From an uncultured Draconibacterium sp. (GTDB lineage Bacteria > Bacteroidota > Bacteroidia > Bacteroidales > Prolixibacteraceae): 64,000 nt of DNA. Of this stretch, positions 7,977-17,418 are shown piece after piece. The DNA is taken from assembly GCF_963675065.1 (NCBI RefSeq), contig NZ_OY775905.1, forward strand, positions 372,001 to 436,000, written 5' to 3'. Both the position numbers and the translations under genes were made by a program. How positions within the stretch are numbered: position 1 is the first letter of the stretch; the number at the start of each line of letters is the position of its first letter. The notes under the pieces are model-generated. The model did no database searches and was not told the origin of the DNA. It saw only the letters and a program-made list of their open reading frames with translations.

Positions 7977-10952
7977 TTAACAATGAATCAAAACACGCCG
8001 GTCTCGACCGTTCATTAAAATGGTAAGCGGTTTATCAAAGTGCACATGTTTTATAAATTCGGTTTCCCGAAGTACTTCCTGCTTTTTCAAAGCCTCCATT
8101 TTTAGTTTTGCCTTACGCGAATTATGCGGCACCGAAAAGTAGCCCACATTCATTGACGTTACATTGTGGAAAAAGTGTGAGCCCAGCGAAGCATCGAGCG
8201 GAAAATCGGGCAAGCCCATTTCTACAATTATTTTGGCTTTCGAGATGTTTGCCCACAACACCGGGATTCCGGTATACGGATCGCGCGATCCCCAGCGCCC
8301 CGGCCCGATGAGAATATACGAACGGCCTTCTTTCTCAAACCAGTCGTTTAATTTACTGATCTCCTGCGCCATTTGTTTGGTTTTCATTTTGTCGAACTTA
8401 TCCGGATCGACATAAACCACATCGTAAATGTCTTTTATTTTACCATTGCCCATTCCGTGCTCGGCATACATAAAAACTTTGTCTTCATCCACCATTTCAA
8501 TATCCACTTCCACCTGTTCCTCGATGCGGATTAGCGGTTTAATCTGCAATAGATAAAGCGTTGGCTTACCGTTTTCTGCCGGCTCCAGATCCAGGGCATA
8601 TTCAATCTCCACCGGCGATCCCATGGCTTCCTTAAACAGTTTTAGCAGTAGCTGCAGCACATCGGCAAGCGGCAAATGATTGTACTTTAATATATTGGCA
8701 AAATCAATCACTTTTGGCCCGGGCCCCTGAATTCCCGGTATCAGATCGTCATTTTCAATCAGATACGTTGATGCCGAATGCTCCAGCGTTCCGTCTTTTT
8801 CGGCTTCTTTTATGCGGTATTTTTTTATGGCTGCATCTTCGCCGTCGCTTGCCAAATCAAAGTCAGGATTTGAAAGATCGATGGCATAAAACTGTTTCTG
8901 CGTATCGCGCAACTGATCTTTTAACGACGAAGCATTCAGGTTTGGATATTTCGGACAAAAACGGAATGAATTTTCGCCACCAACAACATACATTCCAAGC
9001 CCAACGGCCGCTACCGAAAAACCATCTTCGGGCTCCATGTAGGCAATGGGGTAATAATTGTACGACTGCGCCACCCCGGAAAGTGTGGGGTAATATTTAT
9101 CGTTGTACTCGTGGCCAATTACTTCCTGAATGACCACCGCCATTTTTTCCTCTTCAATTTTGTAGTTTACTGCATCGAAATACGCCTGTGCCGATTCGGT
9201 AAAAATACTCGAGTAAACCAGTTTAATGGCCGTTTCCAGGTGTTGGTAACGCACCATCAGGTCGGGATGATTATTCGGAATGAGGTAGGTGGCGTAAACA
9301 CCCGAAAAAGGTTGCAGCAACGAATCTTCGAACAATCCCGACGAGCGCACTGCCAGTGGCCTTTTTATCTTTTTAAGGTATTCCATCAGCCTTTTCCTGA
9401 TCTTATCATCGAACTCCGATTCGAGGAAATGTTTCCGTATAGCACTGTAATCGTTGAAGGAATAAATATCGTCGTAAAGGTTATTGGTTTCAATAAACTT
9501 ATCAAACTCCAGCGCACCAATTATCGATGTTGAAGGAATACGAATGTTCATTTCAGAGATGAGTTTCGAAAAGTCGATGTTCTCGATAAAATTGCAGATA
9601 AAAGCAATACCTCTCCCCTTGCCTCCCAGCGAACCTTTTGCCATACGCACAATAAACCGGCTCGACGACACAAACTCCGAGTCGAAATTTACAATGGTAC
9701 CACGCAAACGTTCAAAGCGAACCTTTCTGAAACTATCGAGGCAAAATTTTCTCAGCTCTTCGGGCGAATCAAAATCGGAAAGCTGAATCGGCATCAGCAA
9801 CTCGGCCAGATTAATTTCGCCACGCGCCATTAGCCAGGTGGAAAAAGAGTTTCTGCTTCCGTGATATTGCAACGATTCTTCGGGAATATCTCTGAATTTC
9901 TCCTGGAACTCCACCAGGTTTTTTGCCTGTGCAATGGGTAAACCATCCATACCTTTAAAAACAAAGTTTCCGAATCCCAGGCGCCGATACAGGAAATTAA
10001 AAATATCCATCGACAAACTCTCCGAGTTTTTATTGATAAAATCAGCACCCACCTCTTTTGCGCGTTGTGCATTGGAAATATCGTGCGATTGCAGTAATAA
10101 GGGAATAGGAAATTTTCGCGTAGATTGGGTAAACTTCAGCAGATCAATACCGGCATCTTCGTCTTCTACGCCATTTTTTTCAAATTTTACATCCGAAATT
10201 ACACACAGCATGTAACGCCGATAGCTGTTTATAAATTTCACGGCCTCCTCGTAGTTGTCAACCAATATTACTTTTGGCCGCGCCCGCATACGTAATATTT
10301 TATGCAGCTCGTCTGTGGCATCTTCGTTCACCAACACCTGTGTCTGCGTCATTACCGTGGTGAAAAGCATCGGCAGGTACCGCGAGTAGTATTGAATGCT
10401 GTCCTCAACCAGCAAGATTACTCGCACACTACCATTTTGAGTATCGCGGGCTACGTTGCTCTTGTCCTCGATGTATTTGATCATGGCCATAAAAACATTT
10501 GAGTTCCCGTTCCACACAAAAATGCGGTCGATAAAATCAAGTTTTCGGCGCTCGGTCTGGAAGAAACGCAGATCGGCATTATTATTCACCAACAACAGCA
10601 AAGGCACTTTTGGTCGTATATCCCGGATAGCGCGGGCTGTTTCAACCGGCGTATTCTTGTCCATACCGGCCATCACAATGATCAAATCGAAATCGCGATG
10701 TTGCAAAATCAGCAAAGCCTCTTCTTTTGTGTGCACACTGGTAAAACGTGGTGCTGCGTAGAGGTTTAACTGCAGGTATTCGCCAAATATTTTATCGCTA
10801 AACTGGCCCTCGCGCACAATGGAATACGAGTCGTAAAGTGTGGCCACCAGCAGCACTTCTTTTACTTTGGTGGGCATTAATTCCTGGAAAATATCGCGGT
10901 CGTTTTTGCGCTTTTTGTAAATGGTAGTTAGAGATGTATTGTCGATGTCCAT
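7977..10952 (-). CDS. Response-regulator-like protein with a PEP/pyruvate-binding (PPDK_N) domain
   Basis: A 991-residue cytoplasmic protein common in Bacteroidota. Residues ~30-160 and ~178-330 look like two receiver-type folds (VKEVLLVATLYDSYS; VILLVEDSIQYYSRYLP; ILVDNYEE). Residues ~430-900 match the ATP-grasp nucleotide-binding part of pyruvate phosphate dikinase/PEP synthase (KGSLGGKGRGIAFI; RPLAVRSSGLFEDS; LQIKPLIR), then comes a C-terminal region with LIGPGRWGSRDPYTG. The phospho-histidine swivel domain (GGxTSHAA) and PEP-binding barrel of true PPDK are absent, so it is unlikely to complete the dikinase reaction. It may phosphorylate or sense, but its function is not established. The left-hand cassette ends only a few bases from its stop codon. 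Confidence 0.75.
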   Translation of the reverse strand: MDIDNTSLTTIYKKRKNDRDIFQELMPTKVKEVLLVATLYDSYSIVREGQFSDKIFGEYLQLNLYAAPRFTSVHTKEEALLILQHRDFDLIIVMAGMDKNTPVETARAIRDIRPKVPLLLLVNNNADLRFFQTERRKLDFIDRIFVWNGNSNVFMAMIKYIEDKSNVARDTQNGSVRVILLVEDSIQYYSRYLPMLFTTVMTQTQVLVNEDATDELHKILRMRARPKVILVDNYEEAVKFINSYRRYMLCVISDVKFEKNGVEDEDAGIDLLKFTQSTRKFPIPLLLQSHDISNAQRAKEVGADFINKNSESLSMDIFNFLYRRLGFGNFVFKGMDGLPIAQAKNLVEFQEKFRDIPEESLQYHGSRNSFSTWLMARGEINLAELLMPIQLSDFDSPEELRKFCLDSFRKVRFERLRGTIVNFDSEFVSSSRFIVRMAKGSLGGKGRGIAFICNFIENIDFSKLISEMNIRIPSTSIIGALEFDKFIETNNLYDDIYSFNDYSAIRKHFLESEFDDKIRKRLMEYLKKIKRPLAVRSSGLFEDSLLQPFSGVYATYLIPNNHPDLMVRYQHLETAIKLVYSSIFTESAQAYFDAVNYKIEEEKMAVVIQEVIGHEYNDKYYPTLSGVAQSYNYYPIAYMEPEDGFSVAAVGLGMYVVGGENSFRFCPKYPNLNASSLKDQLRDTQKQFYAIDLSNPDFDLASDGEDAAIKKYRIKEAEKDGTLEHSASTYLIENDDLIPGIQGPGPKVIDFANILKYNHLPLADVLQLLLKLFKEAMGSPVEIEYALDLEPAENGKPTLYLLQIKPLIRIEEQVEVDIEMVDEDKVFMYAEHGMGNGKIKDIYDVVYVDPDKFDKMKTKQMAQEISKLNDWFEKEGRSYILIGPGRWGSRDPYTGIPVLWANISKAKIIVEMGLPDFPLDASLGSHFFHNVTSMNVGYFSVPHNSRKAKLKMEALKKQEVLRETEFIKHVHFDKPLTILMNGRDRRVLIHC

Positions 10953-10998
10953 TGCTATTGTTTTCTTTCAGTCTCGTCAAAAATGTTTTACTAACTCC

Positions 10999-11128
10999 GT
11001 CCTTTAGGGCGGAAGTTTTGATGCTGTGTGACAAGCCCACATTTATGAAGAATTTTATAACTTCCAAAGTACAAAATTCTTCATAAATCCTTTAGGTTCT
11101 GTCTTCGTTATTCCCCGCCCTAAAGGAC
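10999..11128. repeat. Nested inverted repeat (MITE-like or RNA hairpin)
   Basis: GTCCTTTAGGGCGG (10999-11012) is exactly inverted as CCGCCCTAAAGGAC (11115-11128). Inside it, ATGAAGAATTTT (11045-11056) is exactly inverted as AAAATTCTTCAT (11073-11084). Two perfect nested stems over 130 bp between genes suggest a small mobile palindrome or a structured transcript. It does not encode a protein. Confidence 0.6.
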
Positions 11129-11218
11129 AGGCTTAAACAATCTTCAACGAATTACTGGTTTATATATATTTAGCTTTTGAAGTTAGGGAATTTTTGGTGT
11201 TTGAAGAATGACAGGCAT

Positions 11219-11262
11219 AAAAAAATCCCGATCTGTCGAGTGACAAACCGGGATATAATATT
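11219..11262 (-). terminator. Terminator after the DUF1015 gene
   Basis: ATCCCG (11225-11230) pairs with CGGGAT (11249-11254). Seven A residues on the plus strand (11219-11225) give a T-tract on the minus strand, and a T-run also follows on the plus strand, so it may work both ways. It closes the serine-gene run. Confidence 0.6.
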
Positions 11263-11322
11263 TTTTAGTCCGCTGTAATGATGTCATCTTTTTGAAAGAT
11301 GATATCCTTTGACTTTTAATGT

Positions 11323-12573
11323 TTAGTCTAATTTATGAATCACCAAACCTGAGCGCAATTTTGGTTCGAACCAGGTTGTTTTTGGTGGCATAATATTTCC
11401 ACTGTCGGCAATGTTAATCAGTTGCTGCATGGAAACCGGGTACAGTGCAAAGGCTGCTTTCATTTCGCCGGAATCAACACGGCGTTTCAGCTCAGCCAAA
11501 CCACGAATACCTCCAACAAAATCGATACGTTTTGACGTACGTAGATCTTTAATATCAAGGATCGGATCAAGCACCTGATTAGAAAGAATAGTTACATCCA
11601 GAATTCCAATTGGGTCGTTATCGTCGTAAGTTCCTTCTTTGGCCGTTAATTTGTACCAGCTTCCGGCCATGTACAAACTAAACTCGTGTAATGCTGATGG
11701 TTTAAAAATCTCAGTTCCCATGTTCTCTACATCGAAACCTTTCGAAAGCTCAGCAAGGAAATCAATTTCCGACAAACCATTCAAATCGGTTACTACACGG
11801 TTGTAATCGATAATCTGCAATTGGTTATCCGGGAAATGTACAGCCATAAAATAGTTGTACTCTTCATCGCCTGTATGATTTGGATTCTGCGATGTTTTTT
11901 CGGCACCAATTCGCGCAGCGGCAGCAGTTCTGTGGTGACCGTCGGCAACATAAGTAAACGGAACCTTCTCTTCAAAAAGTTGCTCCAGCTTGGCATTTGT
12001 TCCGGCATCATCGATGGTCCAGAAATGGTGACCAAATCCGTCTTCGGCAGTAAAGTCGTAATCGGCAGCTTTGCTTTTTACAATGTTCTCAACAATGGCG
12101 TCGATTTCAGCCACGGCTTTATAAGCAAAAAATACCGGTTCGATGTTGGCATTCAAATAGCGCGTTAAAACCATGCGGTCTTCCTCTTTTTCCGGACGGG
12201 TAAGTTCGTGCTTTTTAATAATGCCGTTTTCATAATCGGCACAAGCTGCGGCACCTACAATTCCATACTGGGTAACACCATTCATGGTTTGTGCATAAAT
12301 ATAATATTTGGCCTCAGCATCGCTTTGCAGCCAACCTTTTTCCTGAAAAGCTTTAAAATTTTCAACGGCTTTATTATACACCGTTTCAGAGTGAATATCT
12401 TCCACTCCCGGGCATTCAATTTCGGCTTTTGTAATACGAAGTAACGACTTCTCTTTTCCTTCAGCCATTCCAGCTGCTTCTTCCGAATTCATCACGTCGT
12501 AAGGAAGACATGCCAGTTCTTCAACAATTTCTTTTTGAGGACGAAGTCCTTTGAATGGTTTTATTATCGCCAT
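11323..12573 (-). CDS. DUF1015 family protein
   Basis: 416 residues, full length for the family. Family features seen: the N-terminal IKPFKGLRPQKEI and CLPYDVMNSEEA, the central TYVADGHHRTAAAARIG motif, and FMAVHFPDNQLQIIDYNRVV. The DGHHR segment resembles a ParB-like nuclease/kinase motif; free-serine kinase activity has been reported for related SerK-type proteins, which would fit a position beside serine biosynthesis genes. I do not assert that activity here. It is cytoplasmic and the last gene of the minus-strand serC-serA run, with a four-helix gene inserted between it and serA. Confidence 0.85.
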   Translation of the reverse strand: MAIIKPFKGLRPQKEIVEELACLPYDVMNSEEAAGMAEGKEKSLLRITKAEIECPGVEDIHSETVYNKAVENFKAFQEKGWLQSDAEAKYYIYAQTMNGVTQYGIVGAAACADYENGIIKKHELTRPEKEEDRMVLTRYLNANIEPVFFAYKAVAEIDAIVENIVKSKAADYDFTAEDGFGHHFWTIDDAGTNAKLEQLFEEKVPFTYVADGHHRTAAAARIGAEKTSQNPNHTGDEEYNYFMAVHFPDNQLQIIDYNRVVTDLNGLSEIDFLAELSKGFDVENMGTEIFKPSALHEFSLYMAGSWYKLTAKEGTYDDNDPIGILDVTILSNQVLDPILDIKDLRTSKRIDFVGGIRGLAELKRRVDSGEMKAAFALYPVSMQQLINIADSGNIMPPKTTWFEPKLRSGLVIHKLD

Positions 12574-12665
12574 GTTAATTTCTACAGTTAATGTGTTAAT
12601 GAGTAATTGAGTAAATGCGTAAGCTGCACCTTGTTACCCTAACACAGATTTTGAGACAAAAGTAG

Positions 12666-13052
12666 TTATTTATTCAGTTTCCTATTTAAAAATTTCTTGT
12701 ATCCGGCCGCTAATTTCGATAATTCGGTAAGGTAAGTTCTTGACTCCATATATTTCTGTTCATCAATGTAATTTCTTCTGAAGGCTATTGTTGAACAAGC
12801 TAAACATTCGCGAATTGAACCACGCACAATACGCAAATATCTTAAAGACAATGGAATACTCTCACCATATCCTTCCGCAATATTTAGTGAAATTGAAGTA
12901 GCTGCTCGGTTGAATTGGCTTCCCAATTCAAACCTTTCTTCTTTGGGAAACCGGATTATTAAATCGTAAACAAAATCAGTGAAATCGAGTGATTTTTTGT
13001 ACAACTCCAACGATTCGAAATCGAAGAAACTGGAATGAGGATAATTTTTCAT
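12666..13052 (-). CDS. Four-helix bundle protein (23S rRNA intervening-sequence family)
   Basis: A 128-residue, all-helical protein of the S23-type four-helix bundle family: residues ~8-30 read FFDFESLELYKKSLDF, then the typical GSQFNRAATSISLNIAEG segment (residues ~44-61) and RRNYI. These small cytoplasmic proteins were first described from 23S rRNA intervening sequences and are frequently scattered singly between host genes in Bacteroidota. Their role is not known; some are thought to bind nucleic acid. It separates serA from the DUF1015 gene and looks like an insertion into an otherwise functional run. Confidence 0.85.
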   Translation of the reverse strand: MKNYPHSSFFDFESLELYKKSLDFTDFVYDLIIRFPKEERFELGSQFNRAATSISLNIAEGYGESIPLSLRYLRIVRGSIRECLACSTIAFRRNYIDEQKYMESRTYLTELSKLAAGYKKFLNRKLNK

Positions 13053-13154
13053 AATGATTGAATTTTAGAATGATCATAAAAGTTACAAAATACAAAGCAC
13101 TTTTACCAACCAACTTCTTCTCCTCAATCACTCATTCACCAAATTACTCACTCA

Positions 13155-14084
13155 CTATTTTTCCTTATTCACCTGATGCGTATTATCTCCGTTTTCAAAG
13201 AAATCGACAATTTGCTGTGCCGCTGCCAGGCCGGCATTTAAGTTAGCTTCGGCAGTTTGTGCACCCGCTTTTTTGGGCGTAAAAAAATATCTTCCCGGGA
13301 ATTTCTCTTCAAACTCAGCTTCACAATCAGGCGTAAGATCCGACATGTATTTTATGCCCGGTTTCTCTTCCATACATTTCACCAGGTCTGGCTCGTTGAT
13401 GACTTCTTTTCTGGCGGTGTTCACCAAAATACTGCCATCTTTTAAATGCGCAAGCACTTCGGCACTTACTGACTTAATATGCTCGCCACGTGCCGGAACA
13501 TGAATAGAAACGATGTCGCTTTTTTCGTACAGATCTTCCAACGATTTGGCAACTTTCAACCCGATTGCAGCGGCGGCGCCTTTACTGTAACGCGTGTAAA
13601 CAATAACTTTCATTCCCATGGCGCGTGCAATGCGGAAAACATTTCGGGCAACGTAACCAAAACCGTGCAACCCGAGTGTGCGGCCACGCATTTCGCCACC
13701 TGGCTTTCCCGAGAATTGTTCGCGTAATCCCATAATGGCCAATCCAATGGCTAATTCGGCAACGGCATTTGCGTTTTGTCCGGGAGTGTTCATTACCACA
13801 ATGTCGTTGGCTGTAGCAGCATCAAGATCAACATTGTCGTAACCGGCACCTGCGCGTACTACAATTTTTAGTTTTTTACCGGCGGATAATACTTCCTCAT
13901 CAAACTTATCGCTGCGGATTATTGCTGCGTCAGCATCAGCAACAGCTTCCAATAGTTCTTGTTTTTCGGTGTACCTCTCGAGCAACTGAAGCTCGTAACC
14001 GGCTTTGTCAAAAATTTTCCTGATTTTTTTTACAGCAACCGGGGCAAACGGCTTTTCTGTAGCTATTAAGATTTTTCTCATCAC
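13155..14084 (-). CDS. serA: D-3-phosphoglycerate dehydrogenase, short form
   Basis: 309 residues, lacking the C-terminal ACT regulatory domain of longer enzymes. The NAD-binding motif is GLHGFGYVARNV; the active-site Arg lies in VNTARKEVINEP. Where most family members have a catalytic His in TPH, this protein reads FTPKKAGAQTAEAN. From memory the same PKK variant is usual in Bacteroidales SerA, so I treat it as lineage-specific rather than broken. It oxidises 3-phosphoglycerate to 3-phosphohydroxypyruvate, the first step of serine synthesis. It follows serC on the same strand with a 93-bp gap. The start could be 14084 or the next codon (MM). Confidence 0.9.
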   Translation of the reverse strand: MMRKILIATEKPFAPVAVKKIRKIFDKAGYELQLLERYTEKQELLEAVADADAAIIRSDKFDEEVLSAGKKLKIVVRAGAGYDNVDLDAATANDIVVMNTPGQNANAVAELAIGLAIMGLREQFSGKPGGEMRGRTLGLHGFGYVARNVFRIARAMGMKVIVYTRYSKGAAAAIGLKVAKSLEDLYEKSDIVSIHVPARGEHIKSVSAEVLAHLKDGSILVNTARKEVINEPDLVKCMEEKPGIKYMSDLTPDCEAEFEEKFPGRYFFTPKKAGAQTAEANLNAGLAAAQQIVDFFENGDNTHQVNKEK

Positions 14085-14177
14085 TCATAAAATTTAGGTT
14101 CACCCACGGCAACTTGAAAACAGCGGGTGAAAAAAATGCAGGACTCCCGCCCTGCATTTCATTTGATTATTGTTTGT

Positions 14178-15245
14178 TTACTTCATTTTTTCAAACTCTT
14201 GCATGGCATCCACCAAAGCCTGAATACTTTCAACAGGCATTGCATTGTAAATTGAAGCCCTGAAACCACCAACTGAGCGGTGTCCTTTTATTCCCAACAT
14301 ACCTTTTGCAGTTGCGAATTCCAGAAACTCTTTCTCAAATTCAGCATACTCCGGAGTCATTATAAAAGTTACGTTCATTAACGAACGATCTTCTTTTGCC
14401 AAAACCGTACACTGGAACATTTTATTACGATCGATTTCATCGTAAAGAACTTTTGCCTTTTCGATGTTCTTTTGCTCCATTGCTTCTACACCCCCGTTTT
14501 CTTTTAACCAGATTAAGGTTTGCAAACAAGCAAAAACAGGAAGTGTTGATGGTGTATTAAACATCGATTCTGCTTTAATATGCGTAGTATAATCCAACAT
14601 TGTTGGAATCGGGCGCTCAACTTTTCCAAGGGCTGCATCTTTTACAATTACCAAAGTAGCTCCTGATGGTCCAAGGTTTTTCTGTGCACCTGCATAGATC
14701 AAATCGTATTTCGACACATCGATCGGGCGGCTGAAAATATCTGAAGACATATCTGCTACCAAAGGCACATCAACTTCCGGTGTAGGAATTTGTGTTCCGT
14801 AAATGGTATTATTTGATGTATAGTGAAAATAACTAGCATCCGATGGTACTTCGTAACCTTTTGGAATGTAGTTATAAATGGTGTCGGCCGATGAAGCAAC
14901 TTCAACAACTTCGCCAAAGAATTTTGCTTCTTTAATGGCTTTTTTCGACCATGCACCTGTATTTAAATAGGCTGCTTTTTTATCCATTAAGTTGTATGGA
15001 GCCATTAAAAATTGTGTGCTGGCACCACCTTGCAAGAAAAGAACCGAATATCCTTCCGGCACTTTAAGTAATTCTTTTACCAAAGCAACTGCCTCGTCCA
15101 TAACGGCAACAAACTCTTTACTACGGTGCGAAACTTCCATTACAGAAAGTCCGGTTCCGGCAAAGTTCATCGCAGCTTCAGCAGTTTTTTCCTTTGTAAA
15201 TTCGGGCAGAATTGAAGGTCCTGCGTAAAAATTGTGCTTCTTCAT
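14178..15245 (-). CDS. serC: Phosphoserine aminotransferase
   Basis: The start is placed at 15245 (MKKHNFYAGPSILP), which fits the family N-terminus better than the upstream in-frame ATG at 15257. The product has 355 residues. Family motifs are LFLQGGASTQF, the PLP-lysine segment YAGAQKNLGPSG, and HRSVGGFRASIYNAM near the C-terminus. It transfers an amino group from glutamate to phosphohydroxypyruvate, the second step of serine synthesis (SerC/PdxF, PLP-dependent). It is the first gene of the serC-serA run. The 3-residue upstream extension shows no conservation. Confidence 0.93.
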   Translation of the reverse strand: MKKHNFYAGPSILPEFTKEKTAEAAMNFAGTGLSVMEVSHRSKEFVAVMDEAVALVKELLKVPEGYSVLFLQGGASTQFLMAPYNLMDKKAAYLNTGAWSKKAIKEAKFFGEVVEVASSADTIYNYIPKGYEVPSDASYFHYTSNNTIYGTQIPTPEVDVPLVADMSSDIFSRPIDVSKYDLIYAGAQKNLGPSGATLVIVKDAALGKVERPIPTMLDYTTHIKAESMFNTPSTLPVFACLQTLIWLKENGGVEAMEQKNIEKAKVLYDEIDRNKMFQCTVLAKEDRSLMNVTFIMTPEYAEFEKEFLEFATAKGMLGIKGHRSVGGFRASIYNAMPVESIQALVDAMQEFEKMK

Positions 15246-15702
15246 ATAATACATCAATTAAGGTGAGTAATTAAATTTTTTACCTTTTAAACACCACTAT
15301 AAAGTTCTTGAATAGTGACTGTTTAGCCGATGAGAAAAATCAAGTTTATTTTATTTTTATGAGTTTTAAAACACTGATTAACAACACAAAAACAGATGAC
15401 GAATATCATTCCTACTGTCTCCCTGATGTTAACGTTGTCGGTATCAATCTGTTATTTCATACAAAAATATCTTATTCCAAGCAACAAAACCATGTTTTGC
15501 CCAATAAATGATTTTTTCGGTGTAATATTTAAAAAGAATTTAAATAGAACGCGAATTAAAGATATAGAATGATGAATATCGATTAACGATTGTTGATTGT
15601 TGATTTAACAGAAATGATTACCCATTTTATACAAGAGCGGATCAGGCATTGTAAATATCAATATGGGTGTAAAATGAATTTAGGGATTCAGAATTTTTGT
15701 AG
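15246..15702. other. Intergenic region upstream of serC
   Basis: About 450 bp, AT-rich, with no gene I can support. A 67-codon open frame at 15308-15511 has no recognisable features and poor codon usage. It must contain the serC promoter. Confidence 0.4.
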
Positions 15703-15733
15703 AAAAAAAGCCGTCTGCGATACACAGACGGCT
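15703..15733 (-). terminator. Terminator after gcvT
   Basis: AGCCGTCTG (15709-15717) and CAGACGGCT (15725-15733) form a perfect 9-bp stem with a 7-nt loop, followed on the minus strand by seven T. A textbook intrinsic terminator just after the gcvT stop. Confidence 0.85.
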
Positions 15734-15759
15734 AAGTTCAGTTTAATTTGTTTTATTGG

Positions 15760-16845
15760 TTAAATAAAAGGCAATTTTACAATTTCTGCAGGAATTACTT
15801 TATTACGGATTTTCACAAAAATACCGGTACCAAAAGCCGAGTATTCTTTTGCAACATATCCCATTCCAATTCCTTTATTTAAAACCGGCGACATGGTTCC
15901 AGAAGTTACCTCGCCAATTGTTTCGCCATCTGAATTTACCAGTTCGTATCCATGGCGCGGAATTCCTCTTCCGGTAAGCACAAAACCACGTAACCTGCGG
16001 GTAACACCTTCGTTTTTCTGCATGGTTAAAAATTCGCGATCGATAAATTTACGACCGTTGTTGAATTTGGTAATCCATCCCAATCCGGCTTCCAATGGCG
16101 AAGTTGTATCGTCGATATCGTTTCCGTAAAGGCAATATCCCATTTCCAAACGAAGTGTATCGCGCGCTGCCAAACCAACTGGTTTGATACCAGCTTCGGC
16201 ACCAGCCTCAAAAATGGCTTCCCAGATTTGTTCGGCCACATCGTTTCTGAAATATAACTCGAAACCACCGGCTCCGGTGTAACCTGTTGCCGAAATAATC
16301 ACCTCATCAACACCGGCAAATTTATCGGTAACGAAGGTGTAGAATTTTATTTCTGAAAGATTTACATCGGTTAATTTTTGGAGTACCTCGGTTGCCTTGG
16401 GCCCCTGAATAGCCAACTGGCTGATTTCATCCGAAGCATTCTCCAAGTCTGCGCCAATTTCTTCATTCTGTTGCACCACCCAGTTCCAGTCTTTTTCAAT
16501 ATTGGCAGCGTTAACTACCAGCATATATTTTTCCGGCTCGTAGTAATACACCAACAAGTCGTCAACAATTCCGCCTTTACCGTTCGGGAAACAGCTGTAC
16601 TGTGCTTGCCCTTGTGTAAGAATCCGTGGATCGTTTGATGTAATTTTGGCTACCAGATCCAATGCTTTTGGGCCTTTTACCCAAAATTCGCCCATGTGCG
16701 ATACGTCAAAAACACCAACGCCTTCACGTACGGTCATGTGTTCATCTTTAATGCCACTATATTCAATGGGCATTTCGTACCCGGCGAATTCCACCATTTT
16801 GGCGCCCAGTGTTTTGTGTATCGAATTAAATGCAGTTGTTTTCAT
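15760..16845 (-). CDS. gcvT: Aminomethyltransferase (glycine cleavage T protein)
   Basis: 361 residues, the normal length. Motifs seen: MVEFAGYEMPIEYSGIKDEH at the N-terminus, DVSHMGEFWVKG, the folate-binding ATGYTGAGGFELYF segment, and GLAARDTLRLEMGYCLYGNDID. It transfers the methylene group from the lipoyl H protein to tetrahydrofolate, releasing ammonia. It stands alone here: gcvH and gcvP are not in the window. It has its own promoter and a strong terminator. Its position next to the serine genes suits one-carbon/serine-glycine metabolism, though the transcripts look separate. Confidence 0.95.
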   Translation of the reverse strand: MKTTAFNSIHKTLGAKMVEFAGYEMPIEYSGIKDEHMTVREGVGVFDVSHMGEFWVKGPKALDLVAKITSNDPRILTQGQAQYSCFPNGKGGIVDDLLVYYYEPEKYMLVVNAANIEKDWNWVVQQNEEIGADLENASDEISQLAIQGPKATEVLQKLTDVNLSEIKFYTFVTDKFAGVDEVIISATGYTGAGGFELYFRNDVAEQIWEAIFEAGAEAGIKPVGLAARDTLRLEMGYCLYGNDIDDTTSPLEAGLGWITKFNNGRKFIDREFLTMQKNEGVTRRLRGFVLTGRGIPRHGYELVNSDGETIGEVTSGTMSPVLNKGIGMGYVAKEYSAFGTGIFVKIRNKVIPAEIVKLPFI

Positions 16846-16918
16846 CTTAATTTTTCAGTTATTAACGGATTCATCCTGTTTCGCAAACCGTTATTCTTCG
16901 AAGTATGATATCGTAGAG

Positions 16919-16947
16919 CAAAACTATGTATTCAAAAACGGTACAAA
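16919..16947 (-). promoter_or_regulatory. Putative gcvT promoter (Bacteroidota type)
   Basis: On the minus strand TTTG (16944-16947) lies 17 bp before TAGTTTTG (16919-16926), close to the TTTG-N19-TAnnTTTG consensus. It would give a leader of roughly 65 nt. No riboswitch-like fold is evident in that leader. Confidence 0.45.
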
Positions 16948-17022
16948 TATGAATTTTATCAGCAACAGCACAAAAAGCTTTCCCGATTATTTTACTAAAT
17001 TGCTGGCCGCAATCATAAAAAA

Positions 17023-17367
17023 ATGGACAACACATTTCAACACATCGATCCATCTCAGATCGAATCACTTGCAGGTGGCGACACAGAGTTTATCAAAGAG
17101 ATGGCTGAAATTTTTCTGGAACAAATTAATGAGTTCGTGACGAACATGAGTTCATACCTACAAGAAAAAGACTGGGAAAAACTGGCACGCGAGGCACACA
17201 CGGCAAAATCTTCGGCAATGACATTTGGAATGGAAGGTACGGGAACTTTGCTAAAAAATATCCAATTGGAATGCGAGGCCGGTAAGCTGAATGATGTTCC
17301 GAAAATGGTTGAGGATGCAATCAGTCAACTAAAGGCTGCCACTCCTGAAGTGAAAAAATTAAAGTAA
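17023..17367 (+). CDS. Hpt-domain phosphotransfer protein
   Basis: A 114-residue stand-alone histidine phosphotransfer protein. The four-helix Hpt signature is at residues ~45-62: LAREAHTAKSSAMTFGM, with His50 as the likely phosphorylated residue and the following Lys and Ser in the usual places. Such proteins shuttle phosphate between a hybrid kinase receiver domain and a response regulator. No hybrid kinase is adjacent, so its partners are encoded elsewhere. It is convergent with clpB across a shared terminator. Confidence 0.85.
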   Translation: MDNTFQHIDPSQIESLAGGDTEFIKEMAEIFLEQINEFVTNMSSYLQEKDWEKLAREAHTAKSSAMTFGMEGTGTLLKNIQLECEAGKLNDVPKMVEDAISQLKAATPEVKKLK

Positions 17368-17374
17368 AAAGAAA

Positions 17375-17400
17375 ACGGCTCCCTAATGAGAGCCGTCTTT
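17375..17400. terminator. Bidirectional terminator between the Hpt gene and clpB
   Basis: ACGGCTC (17375-17381) pairs with GAGCCGT (17390-17396) across an 8-nt loop. T and A runs flank both sides, so it can end both convergent transcripts. Confidence 0.6.
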
Positions 17401-17418
17401 AATATATAGTACGGTATT

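Noticed and set aside
13155..14084. Inactive serA because His is replaced in the TPH motif
   Set aside because: The TPKK form appears usual in Bacteroidales SerA, so it is more likely a lineage variant.
15308..15511. 67-codon open frame upstream of serC
   Set aside because: No family, poor codon use and promoter location; probably chance.
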